Origin: an uncultured Lachnospiraceae bacterium
Lineage (GTDB): Bacteria > Bacillota > Clostridia > Lachnospirales > Lachnospiraceae
Reading direction: 5' to 3'
DNA length: 64,000 nt
Assembly: GCA_945929965.1 (NCBI GenBank)
Contig: CAMEOT010000010.1
Location: 19,449-83,448, forward strand
Shown here: in pieces, positions 1-8,273 of the stretch
Layout of the letters: each line of letters starts with the position of its first letter
Position numbering within the stretch: the first letter of the stretch is position 1
Notes under the pieces: generated by a model
Databases searched by the model: none
What the model was told of the DNA's origin: nothing
Seen by the model: the letters and a program-made list of their open reading frames with translations, nothing else
Program-made: the position numbers and the translations under genes

Positions 1-119
1 TGGATGAGGCAATTGCGCATGCGAATAAAAAGACATTAAAGCATTTCTTTGATGTTCTGTTTGCCAAGAGATATGACGATGAGGATATGATCATCCTTAC
101 CGAGAAAGATTTTGTATAA
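1..119 (+). CDS. C-terminal end of an unrecognised protein (partial)
   Basis: The reading frame entering from the left edge encodes 38 residues ending in ILTEKDFV and stops at 117-119. The tail is charged and contains the segment KHFFDVLFAKRYDDED. I do not recognise the family from so short a piece. The stop codon lies within the first bases of the structured repeat that follows, so that repeat sits immediately against the gene end. That the frame is coding is likely from its composition and its neat end before an intergenic element; the function is unknown. Confidence 0.5.
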   Translation, partial: DEAIAHANKKTLKHFFDVLFAKRYDDEDMIILTEKDFV

Positions 120-266
120 CTATTCAGAGCCATGTAAACATTGACGAATGGGCGTCGAATGCTTGCATTCGTAAGAACATTTATCAATGTTTATAGGGCG
201 AAGTAACCACATGAGCAAAAGGAAAGCATTGAAAATGCGATTTTGCGAATGTGGTTCTGAATAGTT
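118..266. repeat. MITE-like structured repeat, copy 1
   Basis: A 149-bp element begins with AACTATTCAG (118-127) and ends with its reverse complement CTGAATAGTT (257-266). Inside are two nested hairpins. The left one pairs 136-144 with 184-192 and has an inner palindrome at 156-171 (CGAATGC/GCATTCG). The right one pairs 207-212 with 249-254, 215-220 with 241-246 and 226-230 with 234-238. A related sequence with the same start and the same TGCTTGCATTCGTAAG core occurs at 2273. The terminal inverted repeats and lack of coding capacity suggest a miniature mobile element or a transcribed structured RNA. Confidence 0.7.
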
Positions 267-292
267 AAAAATATATAGCAGGAGGCGCAGCT

Positions 293-2197
293 ATGACGAA
301 GGAGAAGGTATTTATTTCCGAAGCAGATCAGTATCTTTTTGCCCAGGGAACGCACTACGATATTTATAAGAAACTGGGCGCGCATCTGTCGGTGGAAGAT
401 GGGGTGCAGGGAGTCTATTTCGGGGTATGGGCACCAAATGCAGCACAGGTGAATGTCATCGGCACATTCAATGAATGGAACGAGGAGTCTCATCCCATGC
501 AGAAGCTGGGAGGAGGTGGTATCTGGGGGTTGTTCGTTCCCGGCGTGGAAGAAGGAACAATGTATAAGTTCCTGATCTATGCGAGGGATGGCAGAAGGCT
601 GTACAAAGCCGACCCGTTTGCAAATTATGCGGAATACAGACCCGGAACAGCGTCCATTGTTACTGATATCACGGGATTCGACTGGAAGGATTCCAAGTGG
701 ATGGAAGCCCGGAATAAAAAAGATATGAACAAGGAGCCCATGGCGATCTATGAGTGTCATATCGGTTCTTTCATGAAGCATCCGAATAACGGTACTGCGG
801 AAGGATTCTATAATTATCGGGAGTTTGCCGACCGGATCGTTGAATATCTGAAAGAGATGAAATACACCCATGTAGAGCTTATGGGAATCGCAGAGCATCC
901 GTATGATGGCTCCTGGGGGTATCAGGTGACCGGATACTATGCGCCTACGTCCCGTTACGGAACGCCTAAGGATTTTATGTATCTGGTCAATGAACTGCAT
1001 AAGGCAGGTGTCGGAGTCATTTTGGACTGGGTACCGGCACATTTTGCAACCGATGCACACGGACTGGCAGAATTTGACGGACAGTGCATATTTGAACATC
1101 CCGATCCCCGTTTGGGAGAACATCCTGAATGGGGAACGAAGATATTTAATTATGGCAAAAATGAAGTGAAGAACTTCCTGGTAGCCAATGCTCTGTTCTG
1201 GCTGAGAGAGTTCCATGTAGACGGTATCCGTGTAGATGCAGTAGCATCCATGCTGTATCTGGATTACGGTAAAAAGGACGGACAATGGCTGCCGAATAAA
1301 TTTGGCGGCAATAAGAACCTGGAAGCCATTGAGTTCTTCCATCATCTGAATTCAGTGATCCGCGGAACTTATCCGGGATTTTTGACAATTGCCGAGGAAT
1401 CTACCGCATGGCCCAATGTCACCAGTGGTATCGGGGAGGAAGGCTTAGGATTTTCCTTCAAGTGGAATATGGGCTGGATGCATGATTTCTGCGAGTATAT
1501 GAAGCTGGATCCTCTGTACCGGAAAGGCGATCATTATGCTATGACCTTTGCCATGAGTTATAATGATAGCGAGAATTATATTTTACCCTTATCCCATGAT
1601 GAAGTGGTGCATCTGAAGTGCTCCATGGTGAATAAAATGCCAGGATATCCGGCAGATAAATATGCCAACCTTCGTGTGGGGTATAGCTACATGTTCGGGC
1701 ATTCCGGCAAGAAATTATTATTTATGGGACAGGATTTCGGACAGGAGCGAGAGTGGAGCGAAGAGCGTGAGCTTGACTGGTATCTGTTAGGAGAGAAACT
1801 GAATCAGGGGGTACATACTTATGTAAAGGAGCTGTTAAAGCTGTATCGTAAATACCCTGCTCTGTACGAGCTTGACAATACCTGGGACGGCTTTGAATGG
1901 ATGAACGCGGATGATGCGGAGCACAGTACATACTGCTTCGTGAGAAAATGTTCCAGTGGCAAGAATAATCTGCTGTTTGTACTCAACATGACCCCGATGA
2001 AATGGGAGAACTATATCGTTCCCGTGCCTAAGAAGAAAAAGTATAAGCTTCTGCTCAACAGTGATGAGGAGCGTTTCGGCGGCTGGGGCAACGAGATTCC
2101 CGCAGAGATTATGGCGGAGAAAAAGCCTTATCATTATAAGGATTACTCCATCAGCTTTGATCTGCCGCCCTACGGTGCAGCAGTATTTCTGTTCTAG
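293..2197 (+). CDS. glgB: 1,4-alpha-glucan branching enzyme
   Basis: This 634-residue GH13-family protein makes alpha-1,6 branches in glycogen in the cytoplasm. The N-terminal part (about residues 20-110) looks like a CBM48/E-set domain, followed by the TIM-barrel. The GH13 signature residues are visible: the nucleophile Asp in GIRVDAVASM near residue 313, the acid/base Glu in IAEESTAW near 367, and the Asp in LSHDEVVH near 434. Length and motifs fit a full-length GlgB. The ATG has an AGGAGG-type site at 280-285. No other glg gene is next to it, and a strong terminator follows, so it appears to be transcribed alone. Confidence 0.96.
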   Translation: MTKEKVFISEADQYLFAQGTHYDIYKKLGAHLSVEDGVQGVYFGVWAPNAAQVNVIGTFNEWNEESHPMQKLGGGGIWGLFVPGVEEGTMYKFLIYARDGRRLYKADPFANYAEYRPGTASIVTDITGFDWKDSKWMEARNKKDMNKEPMAIYECHIGSFMKHPNNGTAEGFYNYREFADRIVEYLKEMKYTHVELMGIAEHPYDGSWGYQVTGYYAPTSRYGTPKDFMYLVNELHKAGVGVILDWVPAHFATDAHGLAEFDGQCIFEHPDPRLGEHPEWGTKIFNYGKNEVKNFLVANALFWLREFHVDGIRVDAVASMLYLDYGKKDGQWLPNKFGGNKNLEAIEFFHHLNSVIRGTYPGFLTIAEESTAWPNVTSGIGEEGLGFSFKWNMGWMHDFCEYMKLDPLYRKGDHYAMTFAMSYNDSENYILPLSHDEVVHLKCSMVNKMPGYPADKYANLRVGYSYMFGHSGKKLLFMGQDFGQEREWSEERELDWYLLGEKLNQGVHTYVKELLKLYRKYPALYELDNTWDGFEWMNADDAEHSTYCFVRKCSSGKNNLLFVLNMTPMKWENYIVPVPKKKKYKLLLNSDEERFGGWGNEIPAEIMAEKKPYHYKDYSISFDLPPYGAAVFLF

Positions 2198-2234
2198 GTC
2201 AGGTTAAGAAATTACATAAAACAACCGAAATAAA

Positions 2235-2269
2235 AGATGAGTGTGACCAAAAGTACACTCATCTTTTTT
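2235..2269 (+). terminator. Rho-independent terminator after glgB
   Basis: A perfect 10-bp stem (2235-2244 with 2255-2264) is followed by a run of T at 2264-2269. It lies 38 bp after the glgB stop codon. Confidence 0.9.
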
Positions 2270-2272
2270 CAT

Positions 2273-2351
2273 AACTATTCAGAGACATGTAAATATCACT
2301 AAGACCTCTTTAAATGCTTGCATTCGTAAGAGGATTTAAAGGACGACAGGC
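2273..2351. repeat. Structured repeat, copy 2 (left half)
   Basis: It starts with the same AACTATTCAGAG terminus as the element at 118 and keeps the ATGCTTGCATTCGTAAG core. The flanking arms differ but still pair with one another (CTTTAAAT with ATTTAAAG, CCTCTT with AAGAGG), so the stem is kept while its sequence changes. The right half present in the first copy is missing. The element runs directly into the GTG start of the next gene and supplies its leader. Confidence 0.6.
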
Positions 2352-5234
2352 GTGAAGATAACATTTCAGAATCAGACGATCAATGAAACAGACAATAGAA
2401 CAGAAAGTAACCGGACAGAGAAAAACAGCTGGGGCAGAGACAAGACATGCCGCAGTAAAAAAAGCGTAAATGTGAATTTTGGGGCAGTATACGAGAGTGG
2501 ACAGCTTGCAGTGCCCATGTCTTCTTTAGAAAAGGAAGAGAACAACAAAGGAAAATCTCTGATTGAGCTGCAGCAGGATGCCGGGAATGCTAATGTGGCG
2601 TTGCAGCAGGACTATATGACATTGCTGTCGCATACCATGTCACAAGAGGATTATGCGGAGGCCTGTGAAGATGGATTTGATCCTAGAGAGCTGGATCAGG
2701 ATACAGCGGTTACCATTGTGGATAAGATCAAGGCGGAACTGGTGCGTTCCGGGCAACAGATCGCAGGATATACGGATGATATCGACATGGATACCCTGGC
2801 GGCAGCGGTAGGGAGTGATACTTTAGCCCGTAGCATCGAAGAGCAGTTCCGATCCGCGGATCTTCCTCTGACGCAGGAAAATATAAATGAACTGAAAAAC
2901 GCCTGGGATATAGCAGCTTCCTTGAAGGAACCGGAAGAAGGTGCGGTCAGCTACCTGGTGGATAACGGACTGGAACCGGAGATCTGGAACCTCTATGTGG
3001 CAGAGAACAGTGGTGCCAAAGTGCAGAATAATAACGTTCCGCAGGAACTGTGGGAGCAGATGGACAAGGTAATTGCGGATGCGGGATTGCCGGTAAATAA
3101 TGAGAACCGACAGAAGGCACAGTGGCTGGTAAGTGCCGACCTTCCGCTGACTACGGATACGTTGCAGCAGCTTGCGGAACTGGACAGCATTTCCTATCCC
3201 GTTACGGAGGATGCTTTTGCGCAGGCGGCAGCAGCGGCAATTGCGGAGGGGAAATCCCCGATGTATGCGAACCTGGGCAGACAGGATACGATTTATGAAA
3301 AAGCAGATAAAATGCTGCAGGACTGGTTCTCGGATGCAAAGTGGGATGCCACGGCAGAGAATCTGGCAGCAAGAAAACAGCTGGAAGAGATTCGCCTGCG
3401 CATGACGGCAGAAGTGAACGTAAAGCTTTTACAGAGTGATTTTTCCATTGATACAGCTCCTATGGAGCAGCTGATCGAAACGCTGCGAAAGGCGGAGGCA
3501 GAGGTTGCCGGAAAATATTTTCCCGGTGAGTCTCAGGCAGTGATGAAATATGAGACTTATACCCAGGCAGTGCAGGTAGCTTCCGAATTACCTGGATTAC
3601 CTGCCGGAGTACTGGGATCCTATGGCCTGGAACAGAAAGCTGCCACAGAGACCGTTTCTGACTTCCATAAGGAAGGCGCTGCAATGCAGAAAGCCTATGA
3701 GGAAGCGGGCGAACGTTATGAGACTCTGATGACGGCACCGAGAAGCGACCTGGGAGACAGCATCCGGAAAGCATTTTCTAATGTAGATGATATTCTGACA
3801 GACATGTCATTAGAAAAAACACAGGAAAATCAGCGGGCTGTCCGGATCCTGGCATACAACAGTATGAAAATTACGCCTGAAAATATCAAGAAGATCAAGG
3901 AAGCTGACAGACAGGTCAGCGCAGTGGTGGACAGACTGACACCGAAAAATGTGTTACAGATGATCCGGGATGGTGTAAATCCCCTGGAGAAGACCTTTGA
4001 TGAACTGGAGTCCTATTTTTCACAGAACCCCCAAAGCTATGAGGAAGAAGCGGAGGACTACTGCCGTTTCCTATATCAGTTGGAACGGAAAAAGGATGTT
4101 ACAGAAGAGGAACGGAAAGCATATATCGGAATTTATCGAATGGTGCACCAGGTCGAGAGAGAGGATGGTGCAGCGGTAGGCGCGGTAGTAAATACCGGTG
4201 CAGAGTTGCAATTTTCCAGTCTGCTGGCGGCAGCCAGAAGCAGAAGGGCTTCTCATATGGACTGGAAAGTATCGGAGGATACCGGGTTGACACAGGAGAT
4301 TCATTTGTCCGCGAATAATATATCTGAACAGATCCGGATGGGTATGGCAAAAGAGGTTCTGACAGAGGTGTCAGATGATAGCGAAAGCAGAGCAGCGTAT
4401 GACCGGGAAGGACTGCAGCAGATGCGTGAGGCGGGAAATACGACGCCGGAAGCCGTAGAACTGCTGCAAAAGGGAGAAGTTCCCATCAGCGCATGGAATC
4501 TTTTGGCGGCACAGGCACTTGTGGATGATCCGGCAGAGTTGTTTGGCAATCTGCGCAGATACAGAGAAAAGTATCGGCAGGAAAAAGAAATCCCGCAGAC
4601 GGTAACCGGTGAAGTGCCTGCCTTGGCAGAAGTCTTTGAACTGTGGGAACAGCTGGATCAGCAGAATTTTGCAGAGGATTATCGGACTATGCTTCAGGAC
4701 ACGGCAGAGGAAGCGGAGACCATGAGCCTGGAACGGGCGGATGAGCATCTGGATGTAAAACAGCTGCAGCTGGTACACAAGCAGCTGCGTCTTGCGGGGA
4801 GCCTTCAGGAGAAGCAGGAATATTTTCTCCCGATGTACCTGGGCGAGCAGCTGGCGGGAGTCCATCTTACCTTACAGCAGGGAGCCGGAGCTGCTGGTGC
4901 TGTGGAGATTAGGGTGAATGCCGGAGATATGGAGCTGGAGGCATATTTACAGGTAAAGGGAGACACCATCGATGGCTATCTCGTAGGAAATACACCGGAA
5001 GAGGTTACGGAATTAGAGAAGACCTCCGATATATTCCTTGAACGGATTCAGACAGATACTTCTGCAGACTGGAAAGCAGAAAAGCTTCCTATCGTCAGCT
5101 CCCGGGATATGACAAGGATGACAGCCGGAGAGACAAAAAATGCAGACACCATAGAGAGCCGGATCGATACGGAACAGTTGTACCGTCTGGCAAAAGGATT
5201 CCTGCAGGCTGTCGCAGACAGCAGCGGAAAGTAA
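2352..5234 (+). CDS. DUF6240-like large flagellar-locus protein with FliK-like C-terminus
   Basis: A 960-residue acidic, largely helical protein with no signal peptide or membrane segment. It resembles the DUF6240 proteins found beside flagellin genes in motile Lachnospiraceae. Short TLAAAVGSD- or DLPLTQENI-like segments recur through residues 130-300 (for example SADLPLTQENI and SADLPLTTDTL), suggesting repeated small helical units. The region around residues 835-900 (LTLQQGAGAAGAVEIRV...MELEAYLQVKGD) resembles the FliK/Flg_hook C-terminal domain, which hints at a role in hook-length control or export switching. That role is inference. The GTG start is chosen because the repeat just upstream provides a leader with a weak AAAGGA site. 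It ends 10 bp before flagellin and is probably co-transcribed with it. Confidence 0.75.
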   Translation: MKITFQNQTINETDNRTESNRTEKNSWGRDKTCRSKKSVNVNFGAVYESGQLAVPMSSLEKEENNKGKSLIELQQDAGNANVALQQDYMTLLSHTMSQEDYAEACEDGFDPRELDQDTAVTIVDKIKAELVRSGQQIAGYTDDIDMDTLAAAVGSDTLARSIEEQFRSADLPLTQENINELKNAWDIAASLKEPEEGAVSYLVDNGLEPEIWNLYVAENSGAKVQNNNVPQELWEQMDKVIADAGLPVNNENRQKAQWLVSADLPLTTDTLQQLAELDSISYPVTEDAFAQAAAAAIAEGKSPMYANLGRQDTIYEKADKMLQDWFSDAKWDATAENLAARKQLEEIRLRMTAEVNVKLLQSDFSIDTAPMEQLIETLRKAEAEVAGKYFPGESQAVMKYETYTQAVQVASELPGLPAGVLGSYGLEQKAATETVSDFHKEGAAMQKAYEEAGERYETLMTAPRSDLGDSIRKAFSNVDDILTDMSLEKTQENQRAVRILAYNSMKITPENIKKIKEADRQVSAVVDRLTPKNVLQMIRDGVNPLEKTFDELESYFSQNPQSYEEEAEDYCRFLYQLERKKDVTEEERKAYIGIYRMVHQVEREDGAAVGAVVNTGAELQFSSLLAAARSRRASHMDWKVSEDTGLTQEIHLSANNISEQIRMGMAKEVLTEVSDDSESRAAYDREGLQQMREAGNTTPEAVELLQKGEVPISAWNLLAAQALVDDPAELFGNLRRYREKYRQEKEIPQTVTGEVPALAEVFELWEQLDQQNFAEDYRTMLQDTAEEAETMSLERADEHLDVKQLQLVHKQLRLAGSLQEKQEYFLPMYLGEQLAGVHLTLQQGAGAAGAVEIRVNAGDMELEAYLQVKGDTIDGYLVGNTPEEVTELEKTSDIFLERIQTDTSADWKAEKLPIVSSRDMTRMTAGETKNADTIESRIDTEQLYRLAKGFLQAVADSSGK

Positions 5235-5244
5235 GGAGTAACAC

Positions 5245-6351
5245 ATGAGAATCAATTACAATGTATCGGCAATGTTATCCAACAATGCTTTATCTACAAA
5301 CGATGACCTGCTGTCCAAATCATTAGAGAGACTTTCTTCCGGACTGAAGATCAATCACGCCAAGGACAATCCTGCCGGACTGGCAATGTCCAAGCGTATG
5401 AATGCTCAGATCGAGGGACTGTCCGTGGCAAACCAGAATGCCAGTGACGGCGTATCTATTATAGAGATTGCGGATGGCGCAATGACAGAGATCAGTGAGA
5501 TGCTGCAGCGTATCAATGAGCTTTCCGTCAAGGCTGCCAACGGCACTATGACAGATGATGACCGTGCAACCATACAGGATGAAGTAGCACAGTTGAAGGA
5601 AGAGATCACCCGTATCTCCGATACCACGGAGTTCAACGGGCAGAAGCTGTTGAATGGTGAATTCGACCTGAAGGGTTATACCAGCAGTAATGAGATCAAA
5701 GTGAATTATTACTCTGCGGATGTTCCCGTCAAAGAATACACACTGGATATGTCTCTGAAAAAAGATGCAGACGGTAATTTTGAACTGGACGGAGATGTAC
5801 AGTTTGGGAAAGGCTTCGAGAGTGTAGGAGCGCTGAAGACGGAGATGAAGGATGATCTTTTGACAATTACCGGAGAGAATGGTTTCGAAATGCGGCTGGA
5901 CGTCTCCGGTGCACAGGCAGGTCCTTACAAGACATTGAAGATCGATGCCACCGGTATCGGAGCAATGCGCCTACAGATCGGAGCCAATGAGGGACAGGTA
6001 CTGGAAGTAATTATCCCGGCAGTCAGTCTGCAGAATATGGGAATTGAAGACATTGATGTAAGTACACAGGCAGGAGCAAAGGATGCCATTGCAAGAGTAG
6101 ACGGCGCAATCAAGTATGTATCCGGTGTCCGCGGAAGACTGGGCGCATTCCAGAACCGACTGGAATCCACGATCAACAGCCTGGATGTCACTAACGAGAA
6201 TATGACAGCCGCTTATTCCCGTATTATGGATGTGGATATGGCGGAGGAAATGACTTCCTATACCACTTATCAGATCCTGGCACAGGCAGGAACCTCCATG
6301 CTGGCACAAGCAAATGAGAGACCTTCCCAGGTATTGCAGCTGTTACAGTAA
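5245..6351 (+). CDS. fliC: Flagellin
   Basis: A 368-residue flagellin, the subunit of the extracellular flagellar filament, exported by the flagellar type III system without a signal peptide. The conserved N-terminal D0/D1 helices (start MRINYNVSAMLSNNAL, with LERLSSGLKINHAKDNPAGLA) and the C-terminal D1/D0 helices (ending MLAQANERPSQVLQLLQ) are intact. They flank a short variable D2-like segment at about residues 150-260. The stretch LQRINELSVKAANGT corresponds to the TLR5-contacting D1 helix. The start has an AAGGAG site 6 bp upstream. It lies 10 bp after the DUF6240-like gene and 28 bp before the FliS-like gene, so the three probably form an operon. Confidence 0.96.
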   Translation: MRINYNVSAMLSNNALSTNDDLLSKSLERLSSGLKINHAKDNPAGLAMSKRMNAQIEGLSVANQNASDGVSIIEIADGAMTEISEMLQRINELSVKAANGTMTDDDRATIQDEVAQLKEEITRISDTTEFNGQKLLNGEFDLKGYTSSNEIKVNYYSADVPVKEYTLDMSLKKDADGNFELDGDVQFGKGFESVGALKTEMKDDLLTITGENGFEMRLDVSGAQAGPYKTLKIDATGIGAMRLQIGANEGQVLEVIIPAVSLQNMGIEDIDVSTQAGAKDAIARVDGAIKYVSGVRGRLGAFQNRLESTINSLDVTNENMTAAYSRIMDVDMAEEMTSYTTYQILAQAGTSMLAQANERPSQVLQLLQ

Positions 6352-6379
6352 TGAGCTTGTGACAAAGTGAGGACTTGAA

Positions 6380-6847
6380 ATGACAAAAGAGTGTAAACAA
6401 CAATTTACTCTGCGGATCACCCAGGCGAATGCCACACAGCTGGTAGTCATTCTCTACGAAATGACATTACAGTATCTTGCAGATGCTGAGCAGGCAGCAG
6501 AAGATGCGCAGCTTCTGGAAGCGGTTCGCAGGACCAGGGGATGTATCAATGAACTTTTGAATTCTCTTCACAGAGAATACAGTCCGGCGACGGAATTGTC
6601 CAGTCTGTACCTGTACTGTATCCGCAGACTCGCTGTATGCGAAGCAAAATGCGACAAAGCAGCATTAGCGGATGTACGTAAGGTGATCGCACCTCTCTGT
6701 GAAGCATACAGACAGATCCAGGATCAGAATCCGTCCGGTCCTGTGATGAATAACTCTCAGACAGTATATGCGGGGCTGACCTATGGCAGGAATCAGTTAA
6801 CCGAAAACATGGCTGACCAGGGCACGAATCGGGGAATGCTGATATAG
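6380..6847 (+). CDS. FliS-like flagellin chaperone
   Basis: A 155-residue helical protein whose N-terminal half (LRITQANATQLVVILYEMTLQYLADAEQA) carries the FliS pattern in which helices wrap the C-terminus of unfolded flagellin. FliS keeps flagellin monomeric in the cytoplasm before export. Position directly after flagellin supports this. The protein is longer than a typical FliS (about 125-135 residues) and has a polar tail after residue 120. The last 51 bp overlap the end of the gene on the opposite strand. Divergent from classical FliS, so the chaperone role is inferred. Confidence 0.75.
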   Translation: MTKECKQQFTLRITQANATQLVVILYEMTLQYLADAEQAAEDAQLLEAVRRTRGCINELLNSLHREYSPATELSSLYLYCIRRLAVCEAKCDKAALADVRKVIAPLCEAYRQIQDQNPSGPVMNNSQTVYAGLTYGRNQLTENMADQGTNRGMLI

Positions 6848-7093
6848 AGAATCCTCCTGTTCTCTGGGCAGGGTGGCAGCGAGATCGGTCAGATGCTGAT
6901 ATCTTTTTTGCAGAGCATTGATCTCGTAAATATAACTGTCGATCAGATCACTTTCCAATGCGTTATCAAAACCTGCATAGGCGATATCCAGAGCCTGGCG
7001 GGTTTTTCTTATAGACTCCTTTAAATCTAAGCGGGAGAGATCTTCTTCCACGGTTTCGGAATTCGTATTTATCTGACTAAAAAAGATTTTCAT
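6797..7093 (-). CDS. YaaL/DUF2508-like small protein
   Basis: A 98-residue protein with a two-helix pattern (KTRQALDIAYAGFDNALESDLIDSYIYE, then NALQKRYQHLTDL) like the DUF2508/YaaL family, which in many Firmicutes lies next to bofA. Here a bofA-like gene is the next gene, divergently transcribed. The molecular function of this family is not established. Its 3' end overlaps the FliS-like gene tail to tail by 51 bp, so the two transcripts could form an antisense pair. The start has an AAAGGACGG-like site just upstream on the minus strand. Confidence 0.7.
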   Translation of the reverse strand: MKIFFSQINTNSETVEEDLSRLDLKESIRKTRQALDIAYAGFDNALESDLIDSYIYEINALQKRYQHLTDLAATLPREQEDSLYQHSPIRALVSHVFG

Positions 7094-7230
7094 AAATTAT
7101 CCGTCCTTTCTACTAACAGTATAGGAATTAAAAAGGGAAATTATACCTGCCGTGCATGAATGTGGCAGACATTTTTTCTGAAAAACAGGAATAGATTGTA
7201 GCAACAGCAGAAGTAAAGGAATGAGTTGCC

Positions 7231-7503
7231 ATGGAATATCCGAAAATACTGTTAGGCCTGATCGGAGTGAGTGTATTGCTGCTTGTGGTAAGTTTTCTGG
7301 GTAAACGCGCAGAGTGGTTTCTGAATCTTGTATTACGAAGTGTTTTCGGTACGATTCTGATCTGTTTTATAAATTGGGGACTGGGAATGCTGGGGCTTGC
7401 CGTGACTGTGGGAATCAACGCGGCTACGGTCCTGACAGCGGGTATCTTAGGTTTTCCGGGGATCCTTGCATTGTACGGACTGGTAGTTTATCAAATGCTT
7501 TGA
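7231..7503 (+). CDS. bofA: BofA-like pro-sigma-K processing inhibitor family protein
   Basis: A 90-residue hydrophobic protein with two clear membrane segments (about residues 5-23 and 32-55) and a third hydrophobic stretch ending LGFPGILALYGLVVYQML. This matches the BofA family, whose Bacillus member holds the SpoIVFB protease inactive during sporulation. The neighbouring YaaL-like gene is the usual BofA partner. Whether this organism sporulates cannot be told from the window. The ATG follows an AAAGGA site. The gene upstream runs in the opposite direction, so the 137-bp gap must hold divergent promoters. Confidence 0.8.
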   Translation: MEYPKILLGLIGVSVLLLVVSFLGKRAEWFLNLVLRSVFGTILICFINWGLGMLGLAVTVGINAATVLTAGILGFPGILALYGLVVYQML

Positions 7504-7608
7504 CAGACAAAAATCCAGTAAAATCAAGGACTTGCGCGAATGTGGCAGGAAACTTTACAAGCGTGATTGTTAAAATGTAACAAAGATTATTTTTTTACGA
7601 AAAAGCAC

Positions 7609-7637
7609 TTGTCAGATAGAAAAACAACGACTATAAT
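7609..7637 (+). promoter_or_regulatory. Sigma-A-type promoter of the tad operon
   Basis: TTGTCA (7609-7614) and a perfect TATAAT (7632-7637) are separated by 17 bp. Transcription would start near 7644, so the long hairpin at 7640-7670 would lie at the very 5' end of the message. Confidence 0.8.
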
Positions 7638-7639
7638 CC

Positions 7640-7670
7640 ATCTTACAACCAATCGCGATGGTTGTAAGAT
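7640..7670 (+). promoter_or_regulatory. Long hairpin at the start of the tad leader
   Basis: A perfect 12-bp inverted repeat (7640-7651 with 7659-7670) surrounds TCGCGA-containing loop bases. No T-run follows, so it is unlikely to be a terminator. An operator overlapping the transcription start or an RNA-stabilising hairpin are both possible. Confidence 0.55.
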
Positions 7671-7778
7671 ATCTTATAAGATCTGCAATTCTTTTGGGAT
7701 TATTTCATCCCGCATTACCACTTGTACAGTAACTGAGAGGAGAGTGAGAATGTAACGAATACCGGAACAAAATTAATA

Positions 7779-8273
7779 TTGTGTTTTCTTTTAGGCATTG
7801 CCTGCCGCTACGATTACAAAAGCCGCAGGATCCCCAATGGATTAATTTTAGGGTGCCTGCTCGCGGGGCTGGGAACGAGACTGTGGGAGCAGGGAATTTC
7901 GGGGATTGGTGGATACCTGGGGAATATTCTGTTAACGACCATGGCATTTTATCTGTTCTTTTACATCGGAGCCATGGGAGCGGGAGATGTAAAGCTTCTT
8001 GGCGCCTGTGCCGGTTTTTTCCCGGCAGGCAGAGTTCTGTATTTTCTGTTTTTCGCGCTGCTTTTCGCAGCAATTTTCGCACTGTGTAAAATGTACCGGG
8101 CACATAATCTTTGGGAGAGATTGTGCTATCTTGGAGAATATGTGTGGGATGTTGTCCGTTGTGGGCAGTGGAAAGTGTATTTTGCGGAGGATAGGGCATC
8201 GGAGGCGGTGAGAATCTGCATGGCAGGACCGATTTTATGCAGTGTGCTGCTGTACGTGGGAGGGATTTATTGA
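7779..8273 (+). CDS. Tad prepilin peptidase (A24 family), start probably damaged
   Basis: About 164 residues of a small membrane aspartic protease that removes the leader of Flp prepilins. Both catalytic motifs are present: Asp in RYDYKSRRIPN near the N-terminus and MGAGDVKLLG around residues 67-76, with several hydrophobic segments between and after. The only in-frame conventional start is TTG at 7779, 35 bp from the good ribosome binding site at 7738-7744. The ATG properly spaced from that site (7750) is followed at once by TAA. One extra base after that ATG would restore a longer N-terminus (MVTNTGTKLILCFLLG). The stop overlaps the next ATG by one base, showing tight coupling within the tad operon. 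Confidence 0.8.
   Translation: MCFLLGIACRYDYKSRRIPNGLILGCLLAGLGTRLWEQGISGIGGYLGNILLTTMAFYLFFYIGAMGAGDVKLLGACAGFFPAGRVLYFLFFALLFAAIFALCKMYRAHNLWERLCYLGEYVWDVVRCGQWKVYFAEDRASEAVRICMAGPILCSVLLYVGGIY

Larger units (their letters stand above)
7504..7778. other. Leader region of the tad operon
   Basis: The stretch contains no convincing gene. It holds a strong promoter (7609-7637), a long hairpin (7640-7670), a second palindrome ATCTTATAAGAT (7671-7682) and a good ribosome binding site AGGAGAG (7738-7744) in front of an ATG that is immediately followed by a stop codon (7750-7755). Confidence 0.6.

Noticed and set aside
191..1345. Long open frame opposite glgB
   Set aside because: It is the complement of the well-supported glgB gene and its translation has no family pattern.
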